This document shows positions 15,416 to 24,100 of a DNA stretch of 41,160 bases, piece after piece. Numbering within the stretch: the first letter of the stretch is position 1; each line of letters opens with the position of its first letter. This DNA comes from an uncultured Erythrobacter sp. GTDB taxonomy: Bacteria > Pseudomonadota > Alphaproteobacteria > Sphingomonadales > Sphingomonadaceae. The notes under the pieces are model-generated. The model did no database searches. It was not told the origin of the DNA and worked only from the letters and a program-made list of their open reading frames with translations. A program made the translations under genes and the position numbers. Location: assembly GCA_938015255.1 (NCBI GenBank), contig CALLQC010000006.1, positions 1 through 41,160 on the forward strand, in the 5' to 3' direction.

Positions 15416-16884
15416 GCGAAGCACGCGAGCCTCTGCGCAGAATTGTCGTTGCCGGGTCGGGACAGATCGGCGCGCTTGCAGCGATAGCATTGAAGCGCGC
15501 TTTGCCCGGCTGCGAGGTGATCGTGATCGGGACGCAGCAATCGCCCGGTGCCTTTGCCGACAATGCGAATACCGCCCTGCCCTTCACCAACAAGCTGCAC
15601 GACAGGCTGGGCATATCCGAAGCCCAGATCGTGGGGCAGGCTGGCGGGAGCCACCGGCTTGTTACCCGCTATTTTGGTTGGAGTGGTCAGGGCAGCCACG
15701 GTGCCGCCTCCTATGGCGCACCAAGTGACCCGGGACTGCAAACTGCATTCACGCGCGATTGGGGCGGCGGATCGAAGAATGCGACCACCACGCGTCCGAT
15801 ACAGACAATGGCCGAAGCGCTAGCTGATGCCGGTCGCTTCGCCATACCGCCAGATGACCGCGAAACTCCGCTTTCGCAAATCGACTATGCGCTGAGATGG
15901 AACGTGCCCGCGTACCGACAAATCCTGATCGGAACCGCACAACGGCTCGGTATCGTGCATGTCGATGGGGCAATCGGAGCGATTCGCCTTGATGGCGAGG
16001 GAAACCTGGCCGGACTTACCATTCCGGGGCAGGGCGAGATTGAGGCTGATATGTTCGTCGATTGCGGCGGGCCTGCCGCTCCTTTACTCTCGCAAATGCC
16101 GGGTTTCGGGCGTAAAGATTGGAGCGCTTACCTACCTGTTCGCCGCGTTCATTATGCGCAGCCGGGTGATGCAATGCTCGCGCTAGAGGACAGGGTTACT
16201 TTGCTGTCGGAAGGCTGGCTTAGCGAACATGCCGGCCGCGATGGCTTGCAATCCACACTGGCCTGCCCTGACGCGGTGGACAATATCGCCGTTGCCCGCG
16301 CGCTCGGAAGCCCGCCAGCAATCTCGGTCGATCTGGCCCCGGCGCGGTGCCGCGAGGCGTGGATCGGGAACGTGGTGGCGCTCGGCGATGCGACTGCACA
16401 ATTCGAACCGCTTGCAGGGTTACCTCTGGACCTCGCACACCGCCAGCTTGCGCTTCTGATCGAGACATTGCCGGGTCGTCATATCGAGCCATTGGAACGC
16501 GCTGAATTCAATCGTCGCGCCGCATTGATGATGGATGGGGTGCGCGATGCCTTGGCGCTGCATTATGCCGCGCCGCATGCTGCCAAGATTTTCAGGGCCG
16601 AAGCAACAGACCATGTTGTACGAACAGTGGATCAGTTCACGCGGCGCGGAAGGATGCCATTTCAGGAAGAGGCGCCGTTCCTGACTTTCGAAACCATGGG
16701 CTTGCTCGGCGCGATGGGTTTCGCACCGGGTACGCCTCCGCAATTCTCCGAGATGGACCCGCGACAGATCGAAGCAACACGCCGGACGGCTGCGACCAAG
16801 GCGCAGGCAGCGTTGGAATTTGCACCGCCCTACCCGCAATGGATGGCGTCCACACTCGAGTCTATGAAAGCGCAGACCGGATGA
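15412..16884 (+). CDS. Divergent halogenase-family flavoprotein lacking catalytic residues
   Basis: 490 residues. The overall layout follows the halogenase family (N-terminal VVAGSGQIGALA dinucleotide motif, MFVDCGG at about 214, IGNVVALGDATAQFEPLAG at 318-336, then ERAEFNRRAALMMDGVRDALALHYAA). The active-site markers are missing: the Lys of the channel is Arg82 (HRLVTRYFGW), the WxWxIP block is replaced by unrelated sequence, the second Glu of EPLES is Ala335, and GEATIP is lost. The Rossmann Gly pattern is altered but could still bind a nucleotide. The frame is long, intact and has normal codon use, so it is not simply decayed. It is coupled to the intact halogenase upstream by a GTGA overlap, which suggests a partner or regulatory subunit; a flavoprotein with another activity is the alternative. 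Its 3' end overlaps the convergent cupin gene by 23 bases. Confidence 0.75.
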   Translation: MSEAREPLRRIVVAGSGQIGALAAIALKRALPGCEVIVIGTQQSPGAFADNANTALPFTNKLHDRLGISEAQIVGQAGGSHRLVTRYFGWSGQGSHGAASYGAPSDPGLQTAFTRDWGGGSKNATTTRPIQTMAEALADAGRFAIPPDDRETPLSQIDYALRWNVPAYRQILIGTAQRLGIVHVDGAIGAIRLDGEGNLAGLTIPGQGEIEADMFVDCGGPAAPLLSQMPGFGRKDWSAYLPVRRVHYAQPGDAMLALEDRVTLLSEGWLSEHAGRDGLQSTLACPDAVDNIAVARALGSPPAISVDLAPARCREAWIGNVVALGDATAQFEPLAGLPLDLAHRQLALLIETLPGRHIEPLERAEFNRRAALMMDGVRDALALHYAAPHAAKIFRAEATDHVVRTVDQFTRRGRMPFQEEAPFLTFETMGLLGAMGFAPGTPPQFSEMDPRQIEATRRTAATKAQAALEFAPPYPQWMASTLESMKAQTG

Positions 16885-17878
16885 TGGAGCGCATCCGGTG
16901 AAACAGGTCAGGCCCAGCATCAGCCATGATGCCGCGCGCATGTTCAGGCAGGTGTGACACCGGATCGCCCTTCTGTTCGAACACATAGAAATCCAGAAGA
17001 CCCCGCCAGACCTCCCGCTTTTCAGGCGGCATATGTCGGAAAGAGAGTATCGCGTGAAGCAGAGCATCGTAAGGGCTGCCAATCCCTTCAGGAAGCCCAT
17101 CAGACCACCAGTAGTTCACTAGGATGCTTACGGCTGCGAGCGATTCAACCCCGTGCCACCAGCAATAGGGTATGTAGACCGCATCGCCCGGCTGAAGTGT
17201 TGCGACCTGCGCCTGTGCCCATGCTTGAGCAAACTTTGGATGAGTATCGAGATCAGGACTGGCAAGGTCCACCATGCTGACCGGTGTGCCCGCAGGTGTG
17301 AGATCGAACGGACCGGGATAAAGATTGGCCGTCTGATCCGGAGGGAAAATAGTGAAACGCCTTTGTCCGGCCACGCAACAGGCGATGTTCTCCTTGATAT
17401 CGAAATGCGGCGCGACACGGATGCGGTTGCCGATCCAGATGCGGGGTTCGACACCGCGGAGGAAGGGCAATCGGGTTTCCGCGGCAAGGTGTGGAAGTAG
17501 CTCCGGGATCGACTCCGATTGGATCGCCATACCCGGCGGATCAACAACCTCATCAGCGCGCAAGAGGTCTGCGAGGAAGGTTTCGAGCTGTCCCTTCCCC
17601 TTCATGAAATTCAGCCCCGACAAATTTTCGTTGTAAAAGAAGCGACCGCCTTCGCACGGCGCTGCGGCGATCGCGGAGACCGGACGAGTGCTTCCCCCTC
17701 GCAGGATATGTTCAACGACAGCCTGATCGCTCCGAGTTGCAGCCTGTACCACAGGCCAGTCGTCCACCAGCCCGCGCATCACCACAGGCTGACCCGCTGC
17801 CCTGATTTCGCTGAGCGCCTGTTGCGTTACCTGGCCAGACCATTCCCTGACCAGTGCCGCTTCACCCAGATCCGTCAT
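16862..17878 (-). CDS. JmjC/cupin_8-type Fe(II)/2-oxoglutarate oxygenase-like protein A
   Basis: 338 residues. The N-terminal QPVVMRGLVDDWPVV is the usual start of cupin_8 (JmjC-like) proteins. The core has PRIWIGNRIRVAPHFDIKENIACCVAGQRRFTIFPP (metal ligands His158 and Asp160) and PGDAVYIPYCWWHGVESL (His242), giving the HxD...H facial triad, followed by ILVNYWW. Related enzymes (FIH-like) hydroxylate protein side chains or small molecules using 2-oxoglutarate and oxygen. The protein is cytoplasmic with no signal. Its ATG overlaps the stop of the upstream halogenase by four bases (ATGA), so it is translated with halogenase copies 1 and 2. The xylose pathway encoded here produces 2-oxoglutarate, the expected co-substrate. 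Substrate unknown. Confidence 0.85.
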   Translation of the reverse strand: MTDLGEAALVREWSGQVTQQALSEIRAAGQPVVMRGLVDDWPVVQAATRSDQAVVEHILRGGSTRPVSAIAAAPCEGGRFFYNENLSGLNFMKGKGQLETFLADLLRADEVVDPPGMAIQSESIPELLPHLAAETRLPFLRGVEPRIWIGNRIRVAPHFDIKENIACCVAGQRRFTIFPPDQTANLYPGPFDLTPAGTPVSMVDLASPDLDTHPKFAQAWAQAQVATLQPGDAVYIPYCWWHGVESLAAVSILVNYWWSDGLPEGIGSPYDALLHAILSFRHMPPEKREVWRGLLDFYVFEQKGDPVSHLPEHARGIMADAGPDLFHRMRSIIRSALS

Positions 17879-19410
17879 GCAGTGATTCGTTCGGATGCGG
17901 GGATTGCGCTGCCCTGTTGCGCCAGAAACTGACCCTGCATGGGCATTTGCGAAACCGCCTGAGCTACCACATCGCGAATATGGGCGAGTCTGCGCCCTGT
18001 TTCCGCTTCGTCAAGCAGGTGTGCCGCCGGGTGGTATCCGCCAGCCGGTGCTCCCTGCCCCACCATCACGGAAAGCCAACTCGTTTCGGTGAAAAGCTCA
18101 TTGTGTTCGCGAATGATCCGGCCTGAGCTGGCAAACATTTCGAGCTTTTCGCGCAGGCCGTCAGGCGGAGGCAGCTCGCGGCAATAGCGCCAGAATTCGG
18201 AGTCATCGCGCTCGGTCGCTTTGTAGTGGAGAACGAGAAAATCGCGGATGTCGATATATTCCTGTTCGTTCTCGCTGTTGAAACGCTCGATCTCCTTGGC
18301 GCTGAAGGCATTTGTCGGCCACAGCGTCAGCAGCCGTGCAATCGCTGACTGGACAAGATGGATCGAGGTCGACTCAAGCGGTTCAAGAAATCCGCCCGCA
18401 AGGCCAAGCGCGACCACGTTCTTGTCCCACGCTTTTTCACGATGGCCTGCTTGAAACCGCAAGCGATTTGGTTCCGCGAGCGGCTTGCCGTCGAGGTTGG
18501 TGACAAGCAGCTCTTCGGCCTCTGCCTCGTTCGTATGGGCTGAGGAATAGACATGCCCGTTTCCGATCCGGTGCTGCAGCGGAATACGCCATTGCCACCC
18601 CGCCGGACGAGCGGTCGAACGTGTGAGCGGAACGGCTTCGCCGCCGAGCTCGCACGGAATCGCTATCGCCCGGTCGCAAGGCAGCCATTTGGACCAATCG
18701 GTGAAAGGCACGCCCAGCGTCTGGCCCAGCAGAAGCGAACGGAATCCGGAGCAGTCAATGAACAGCTCCCCTTCCACCCGCATCCCGTTATCGAGCACCG
18801 CCGCCTTGATGAAACCGGTTTCGCCGTGTTGTTCGACACTAACGATGCGCCCTTCGACCCGTTTTACACCCTGTGCCTCGGCCTGCCCCCTCAGATACCG
18901 CGCATAGCGGCCTGCATCGAACTGGAAAGCATAACCCAGTTTTGACAGCGGCGAGTTGGGGTTCGTCCGATCAGGCCAGAAGAACTTGCCCGCTTTCCCC
19001 GCCATAGCAGCAATCGAATAGGCATCGAGATCGGTTGCATCGCCCAAAGCCTGGCCGCGAAGCCAGAAATGGTGGAATTCGATTCCCATCATGTCGATGC
19101 CATACGTGCCAAAAGGGTGCACGTAGCTGTGGCCCTTGCGCAGCCAGTCGACGAATTCGATCCCCAATTTGTAGGTAGCATGGGTTTGGCGCACGAACTC
19201 ATTTTCATCCAAGCCGAGCAAGGCATTGAATGCCTGAATTTGGGGGATCGTCGCCTCCCCCACACCGACGGTGCCGATCACATCGCTTTCGACCAATGTG
19301 AAAGACAGACCGGGCAGGTCGCCAAGCACTTTCGAAAGACCGGCGGCCGCCATCCAGCCAGCGGTTCCCCCGCCGACGATTACGACGCGCCTGATGGGTT
19401 CGCCGCTCAT
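17875..19410 (-). CDS. FADH2-dependent halogenase family protein, copy 2
   Basis: 511 residues with GGGTAGW (13-19), GEATIP (51-56), Lys81 in TYKLGIEFVDW, WQWRIP (272-277) and Glu346 in LEPLESTSIH, all equivalents of the PrnA catalytic and signature positions. It appears active and belongs to the same subfamily as copies 1 and 3. The ATG at 19410 overlaps the stop of copy 1 by four bases (ATGA) and has AAGGAAA upstream; a longer reading from 19437 would run into copy 1. Its own stop overlaps the start of cupin A in the same way, so copies 1 and 2 and cupin A form one tightly coupled operon. No signal peptide. Substrate specificity (indole, phenol or another aromatic group) cannot be read from sequence. 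Confidence 0.88.
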   Translation of the reverse strand: MSGEPIRRVVIVGGGTAGWMAAAGLSKVLGDLPGLSFTLVESDVIGTVGVGEATIPQIQAFNALLGLDENEFVRQTHATYKLGIEFVDWLRKGHSYVHPFGTYGIDMMGIEFHHFWLRGQALGDATDLDAYSIAAMAGKAGKFFWPDRTNPNSPLSKLGYAFQFDAGRYARYLRGQAEAQGVKRVEGRIVSVEQHGETGFIKAAVLDNGMRVEGELFIDCSGFRSLLLGQTLGVPFTDWSKWLPCDRAIAIPCELGGEAVPLTRSTARPAGWQWRIPLQHRIGNGHVYSSAHTNEAEAEELLVTNLDGKPLAEPNRLRFQAGHREKAWDKNVVALGLAGGFLEPLESTSIHLVQSAIARLLTLWPTNAFSAKEIERFNSENEQEYIDIRDFLVLHYKATERDDSEFWRYCRELPPPDGLREKLEMFASSGRIIREHNELFTETSWLSVMVGQGAPAGGYHPAAHLLDEAETGRRLAHIRDVVAQAVSQMPMQGQFLAQQGSAIPASERITA

Positions 19411-20963
19411 GCCAGCATTTCCTTTTCTTGGTGCCATGCACCGGCTTCGCGCAGAAATTGCTCCTGTGTCGGCAAACGCTCTGCCGTCGCGAGATAGGCC
19501 TCGCGCATCTGCTGCATAGCGCCCGCCACCTTCGCGGGGTCAAGTGTATCGGCAATGGGCTCATGCCGGTCGGGCACAATATTCTGTCCCAGCATCACAG
19601 CGACCCAGCTGGGCGTGGTGAAAAGTTCCGCATTCTCGCGGAAAACTCGCCCGCGGGACCGCCACAGTTCGATTTTGTTCGCAAGACTGTCGGGAATTTC
19701 CATTTCGCGGACATAACGCCAGAACTCGCTGTCGTCGCGCTGGGTAGCCTTGTAATGAAGGATGATGAAATCGCGCACATCCTCATAAACCTCTCGCATG
19801 CCGCGATTGTACTCATCGCGTTCGATAGGATTAACGGGATTGTCCGGAAACAGAGCAAAAAGGCGGGCAATTCCGTTTTGTATGAGGTGAATGCTCGTGG
19901 ACTCGAGTGGCTCGAGAAAGCCCGATGCCAAGCCCAGAGCGACAACATTGTGTGACCATGCCTTCTTACGCATCCCGGTCAGGAAGCGAAGCATGCGCGG
20001 CTCGGCCAATGACGGCCCTTCGAGGTTATCGAGCAGAATGCGCCGTGCCTCATCCTCCTCCATGTAGGCACTGGAAAAGACGTGCCCATTACCTGTCCTG
20101 TGCTGCAAAGGTATACGCCATTGCCATCCTGCTGCATGCGCTGTCGCTCTTGTGAATGGGGGCGGACTGGCGCGATTCCCCGTGGGGACCGCGATCGCTC
20201 GATCCATCGGCAACCACCGACTCCAATCCTCATACCCGGTTTCAAGGGCGTCCTCGATCAAAAGGCCCCTGAATCCGGAGCAATCTATAAAAAGATCACC
20301 TTCGACAACCGAACCGTCTTGCAAAACCACGGCCGACACATTGCCGCTCTCGCCGTCGCGCTGCACATTCGTGATGCGCCCTTCACGCCGGACCGCTCCA
20401 TCGGCCTCGGCGCGCCTCCGGAGAAATGCGGCATAGAGCGACGCGTCGAAATGGAACGCGTAAAAGATTTGCGAAACCAGGCTCTTGGCCTGCGAAGAAG
20501 GTCGACCGAAACGCCCTATTGATGCTGCGACCGAACTCATGGAATAGGAAGAAACCGGTCCAACCGCGGCGGGGCCGCTGCGCGCGAGTTCACGCAGGTA
20601 CAATTGGTGGAACGCGATGCCATGCAATTCCTGCCCATAACTCCCGAACGGGTGGAAATAGCGGTCGCCCTGCCTGCCCCAGTTCACGAATTCGATGCCG
20701 AGCTTAAACGTGCCCCGCGTTTCGCGAAGAAACTCGTTCTCATCTATCCCCAACATTGCGTTGAAGTTGCGTATTGGCGGAATTGTCGCCTCGCCAACTC
20801 CAACAATTCCAATTGCGTCGGACTCGACAAGGGTGATCGTCCTTTCGCCATCGTTGAAATAGCGTGACAGCGCCGCAGCGGCCATCCAGCCAGCCGTCCC
20901 GCCACCTACGATAACCACGCGCTTCACTCTGCTGCTGGTAACGGTACCTTCGTTATCAGGCAT
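19407..20963 (-). CDS. FADH2-dependent halogenase family protein, copy 1
   Basis: 518 residues with GGGTAGW (20-26), GEATIP (58-63), Lys87 in TFKLGIEFVNW, WQWRIP (280-285) and Glu354 in LEPLESTSIH. These are the FAD site, channel Lys, family signature and acidic catalytic residue of flavin-dependent halogenases. It is first in the operon with copy 2 and cupin A and divergent from the TonB receptor gene across 152 bases. The ATG at 20963 was chosen because GGGAGG stands nine bases upstream; a frame open to 21128 would overlap the receptor gene and adds residues unlike the family. Family members are often found beside TonB receptors in sphingomonads and xanthomonads (recalled context). No flavin reductase gene is visible in the window. 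Confidence 0.88.
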   Translation of the reverse strand: MPDNEGTVTSSRVKRVVIVGGGTAGWMAAAALSRYFNDGERTITLVESDAIGIVGVGEATIPPIRNFNAMLGIDENEFLRETRGTFKLGIEFVNWGRQGDRYFHPFGSYGQELHGIAFHQLYLRELARSGPAAVGPVSSYSMSSVAASIGRFGRPSSQAKSLVSQIFYAFHFDASLYAAFLRRRAEADGAVRREGRITNVQRDGESGNVSAVVLQDGSVVEGDLFIDCSGFRGLLIEDALETGYEDWSRWLPMDRAIAVPTGNRASPPPFTRATAHAAGWQWRIPLQHRTGNGHVFSSAYMEEDEARRILLDNLEGPSLAEPRMLRFLTGMRKKAWSHNVVALGLASGFLEPLESTSIHLIQNGIARLFALFPDNPVNPIERDEYNRGMREVYEDVRDFIILHYKATQRDDSEFWRYVREMEIPDSLANKIELWRSRGRVFRENAELFTTPSWVAVMLGQNIVPDRHEPIADTLDPAKVAGAMQQMREAYLATAERLPTQEQFLREAGAWHQEKEMLA

Positions 20964-21115
20964 TCGCCATGGCCTCCCTTGTAATGCAAAAATGCAACGC
21001 CCCTTGATAATCGTAAGATTTCGGTCTTGCAAACGCCTGAGTAAGACTTTAGCCAATGCCAATGGGAGAGCGTTACACGCACGAATGGTAGCGCTAACAT
21101 AGGGAGGGGAAACCT
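20964..21115. promoter_or_regulatory. Divergent control region between halogenase operon and TonB receptor
   Basis: These 152 bases carry the start signals of both transcripts. On the minus strand TTGCAA followed after about 15-17 bases by ATTATC/TATCAA is a possible promoter for the halogenase operon. Only one operator copy (21085-21100) is present, on the receptor side. A short inverted element TGCAAAAATGCA lies close to the halogenase ribosome binding site; its meaning is unknown. The exact promoters cannot be fixed from sequence. Confidence 0.4.
21085..21100. promoter_or_regulatory. LacI-type operator, site 2 (TonB receptor / halogenase region)
   Basis: ATGGTAGCGCTAACAT differs from the perfect palindrome by one base in the right arm (C to A). 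It ends one base before the ribosome binding site GGGAGGGG and 15 bases before the GTG start of the TonB receptor. A bound repressor would therefore lie either at the -10 region of a nearly leaderless promoter (GTTACA, 17 bases, TAACAT) or in the 5' leader as a block to elongation. It also lies in the region shared with the divergent halogenase operon. Confidence 0.8.
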
Positions 21116-24100
21116 GTGAAAAAGGCACTTCAGCTTAGCCGCTACGAGAATCGTGGCGTGAATTTTTCTCTTAATTTTCTGAAGACAGGGGCGTCGGTAA
21201 TTGCGGTCGGCACCTTGATTGCGGGGCAATCCGCCTACGCGCAAGAAAGTCAATCGGAAGAACCGGCTCAGGTCGATGACCAGTCCGGTGCTCAAGCTGA
21301 AGGGAACCAGATCATCGTTCGCGGTATCCGGCAATCCCTTGAAAATGCCCAGAACATCAAACGCAACGCCGACACGGTGGTTGATGCAATCACGGCTGAA
21401 GACATCGGCGCGCTGCCTGATCGTTCGGTCACCGAAGCTCTGCAGCGTGTGCCAGGCGTAGCGATCAACCGCTTCGCGGGCTCGAACGACCCCGACCACT
21501 TCTCCGTTGAAGGTTCCGGCGTAGTCGTGCGCGGTCTTAACTTTGTCCGCTCCGAATTTAACGGAAGAACCGCTTTTGCTGCCGGTATAGGTGGTCAAGC
21601 GCTCAACTTTGCCGACGTTCCGGCTGAGCTCCTTGGCTCGGTGATCGTCAGCAAAAACTCGACGGCTGACATGATTGAAGGCGGCCTTGCCGGCACGGTC
21701 AATCTCAATACGCGCAAGCCGTTTGACAATGACGGCTTCAAGATCGCGTTCAGCGCTGAGGCGAATTATGGCGACTTCGTCGAAGAATGGTCGCCAACTT
21801 TTTCCGGCTTGATCAGCAACACCTGGGACACAGAAATCGGACGCTTCGGTCTTCTGGCTTCCGCGTCCTATTCCCGGATCAGAAGCCGCGCAGATGGCCT
21901 CCAGGTCACGAACTTCCAGACGCGTGATGGCCAGTTGGTTGAAGAGGCTAACACTAATGGTCGCCTTGTCTGCCGCAATGCGTTGCCTGGCTCTGGTGAC
22001 GCGACAACGCTGCCTCCTGGACAATCTCCTTGTGGCACCGCGAGCACGCTCGGACCGGATGGATTTGTCGATCCAGCGGACCTGCGCTTTGCGCCGCTGG
22101 GTGGCCAGTTCAGAACTCAAGAATTCGATCGGAAGCGCAACGGCCTGTCTCTTGCTGCGCAATTCGAATCGGTCGACGGCAGGACGCAGATCACAGCGGA
22201 GTTTATTCGTTCACGCACAACCAACGCATGGGGCGAATACACTTTCGAGGCCGCACCCGATCTTGCTGAATATTCGACGCAGCCGCTTGGTTGTCAGCAA
22301 AATGACGCCGGTCCGCGCCGCATTCAGCCCGATGGCTCAGCCGGCGATCCCACCGTGCGTTCTCAATGCGCCGTGGGAGGATTTACCGACTACCAGTATG
22401 ATTCGAACAACCTGTTCCAGTCGGGCTATATCACCAATCCTAATAATGGCTGGCGCGGAAACCCGGGTACATCACCCTTCGTTCCGATTGGCGGTCTCCA
22501 GAACTCTCTGGCACGCCGTCAGGTCGACGAAGCGACGACCAACAATGACTACAGCATCTACATGAAGTCAGAGTTGACAGACCGGCTCACTTTCGAAGCC
22601 GATCTGCACTACGCGACTTCACGCAAGGAAAACCTCGACGTTACGATCTTCGGCTCCAGTTTTGCCGACTATGAGCTGGACATCACTGGTCGCCTGCCCA
22701 GGATCACTCCAAACGTTCCGAATTTCCTGAGCTACTCATGGGCTGGAGACAGCGACGCTCTTGCTCCGTTTGCCAGAGATCCTTCAACACCGGCATCGGC
22801 GGACGCAAACGCCGCCTACTTCTCTGATCCGCGTTTCCAGTTCTGGCGCGCAGCAATGGATCACATCGAGGACAGCACTGGCGAGCAATTTGCCTGGCGG
22901 GCGGACCTTGCCTACGAATTCGATGACGATAGTTTCCTGCGAGAAGTGAAGGCTGGCGTGCGCTTCCAGGATCGTGAGCAGACTGTGCGATACACGACCT
23001 ATAACTGGGGCGTGCTGAGCGAAGTCTGGGCGGGCGATCGTCCAATTAACTTTGCAGACACACCGGCATCGGAGAGCGCACCCTTTGCGTTTGACAACTT
23101 CTTCCGGGGCGACTCGCCTCCGCCTCCGTCTACACTCTACTATTCGGGCGATCTGACAGGCGACTATGCCGGCCTCCAGAACTTCGCTCTCGGTGTCAAT
23201 CAGGCATGGCAAGGCATCGGCGGTAACGCCGGCTGGGTGCCGCTCGACCAGAGGCCGGGGGCTATCGACGGTACGCCCTACATTCTGCCTGACATTCAGC
23301 CCGTCAGCCAGCGGGACGATGCTGCTTATATCAGCCTTCGCTTCGGCTCTGACAATTTTGCCGGTCTGCGTTTGGCCGGCAATATCGGCGTGCGTTATGT
23401 CAACACGAGATTTGACTCGACAGGTTCAATCGATTTGAGCGTTGTGCGGAGCAGTTTGCAGACTGACTTTGACACTCTGTGCGATGTTACCCCGCCGGCT
23501 GGCGCACCACCCGGTACAATCGTCACGCGTCCGGGTATCTGCGAATTGGGTGCTGCATCTTACGCAAACCTTCAGGACTTCGCCAACAGCGACCCAGGCT
23601 TCAACGTAGCCAGGAATAATTACGATTATTGGCTGCCCAGTTTCAACGCCAGAGCTGAACTGTCAGACGATCTACTCTTGCGCCTCGCAGCCTCACGTGT
23701 GCTGACGAGACCGGACAACAGCCTGCTTCGCAACTTCGTCAACGTAGGTGTCGATCTCGGCACAGGCGTACTCAGCGCAGGCGCGGGAAACCCATTCCTG
23801 CTGCCAGCAACAGCATGGCAGTTTGATGTATCGCTCGAGTGGTACTTCGCACCGGTTGGCCAGTTGACAGTCAACGGGTTCTACAAGGCCATCGACAACT
23901 TCTTCTTCAATGACGTTTCGGTCCGTGACATTACCAGTGGAAACCAGACCAACCAAGTTGTTGTAAGGGGTCCGGCAAACTTTGATGGAACCGGCAAGAT
24001 CAAGGGCTTTGAAGTCGCTTACCAACAAACCTATGACTTCCTGCCAGCACCGTTTGACGGACTAGGGGTTGCTGCGAACTACACGTTTATCGACAGTTCT

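Noticed and set aside
20924..22162. Long minus-strand ORF (412 codons) opposite the start of the TonB receptor gene
   Set aside because: It has no recognisable domain, overlaps a well-supported receptor gene and the divergent control region, and is explained by GC-rich antisense frame opening.
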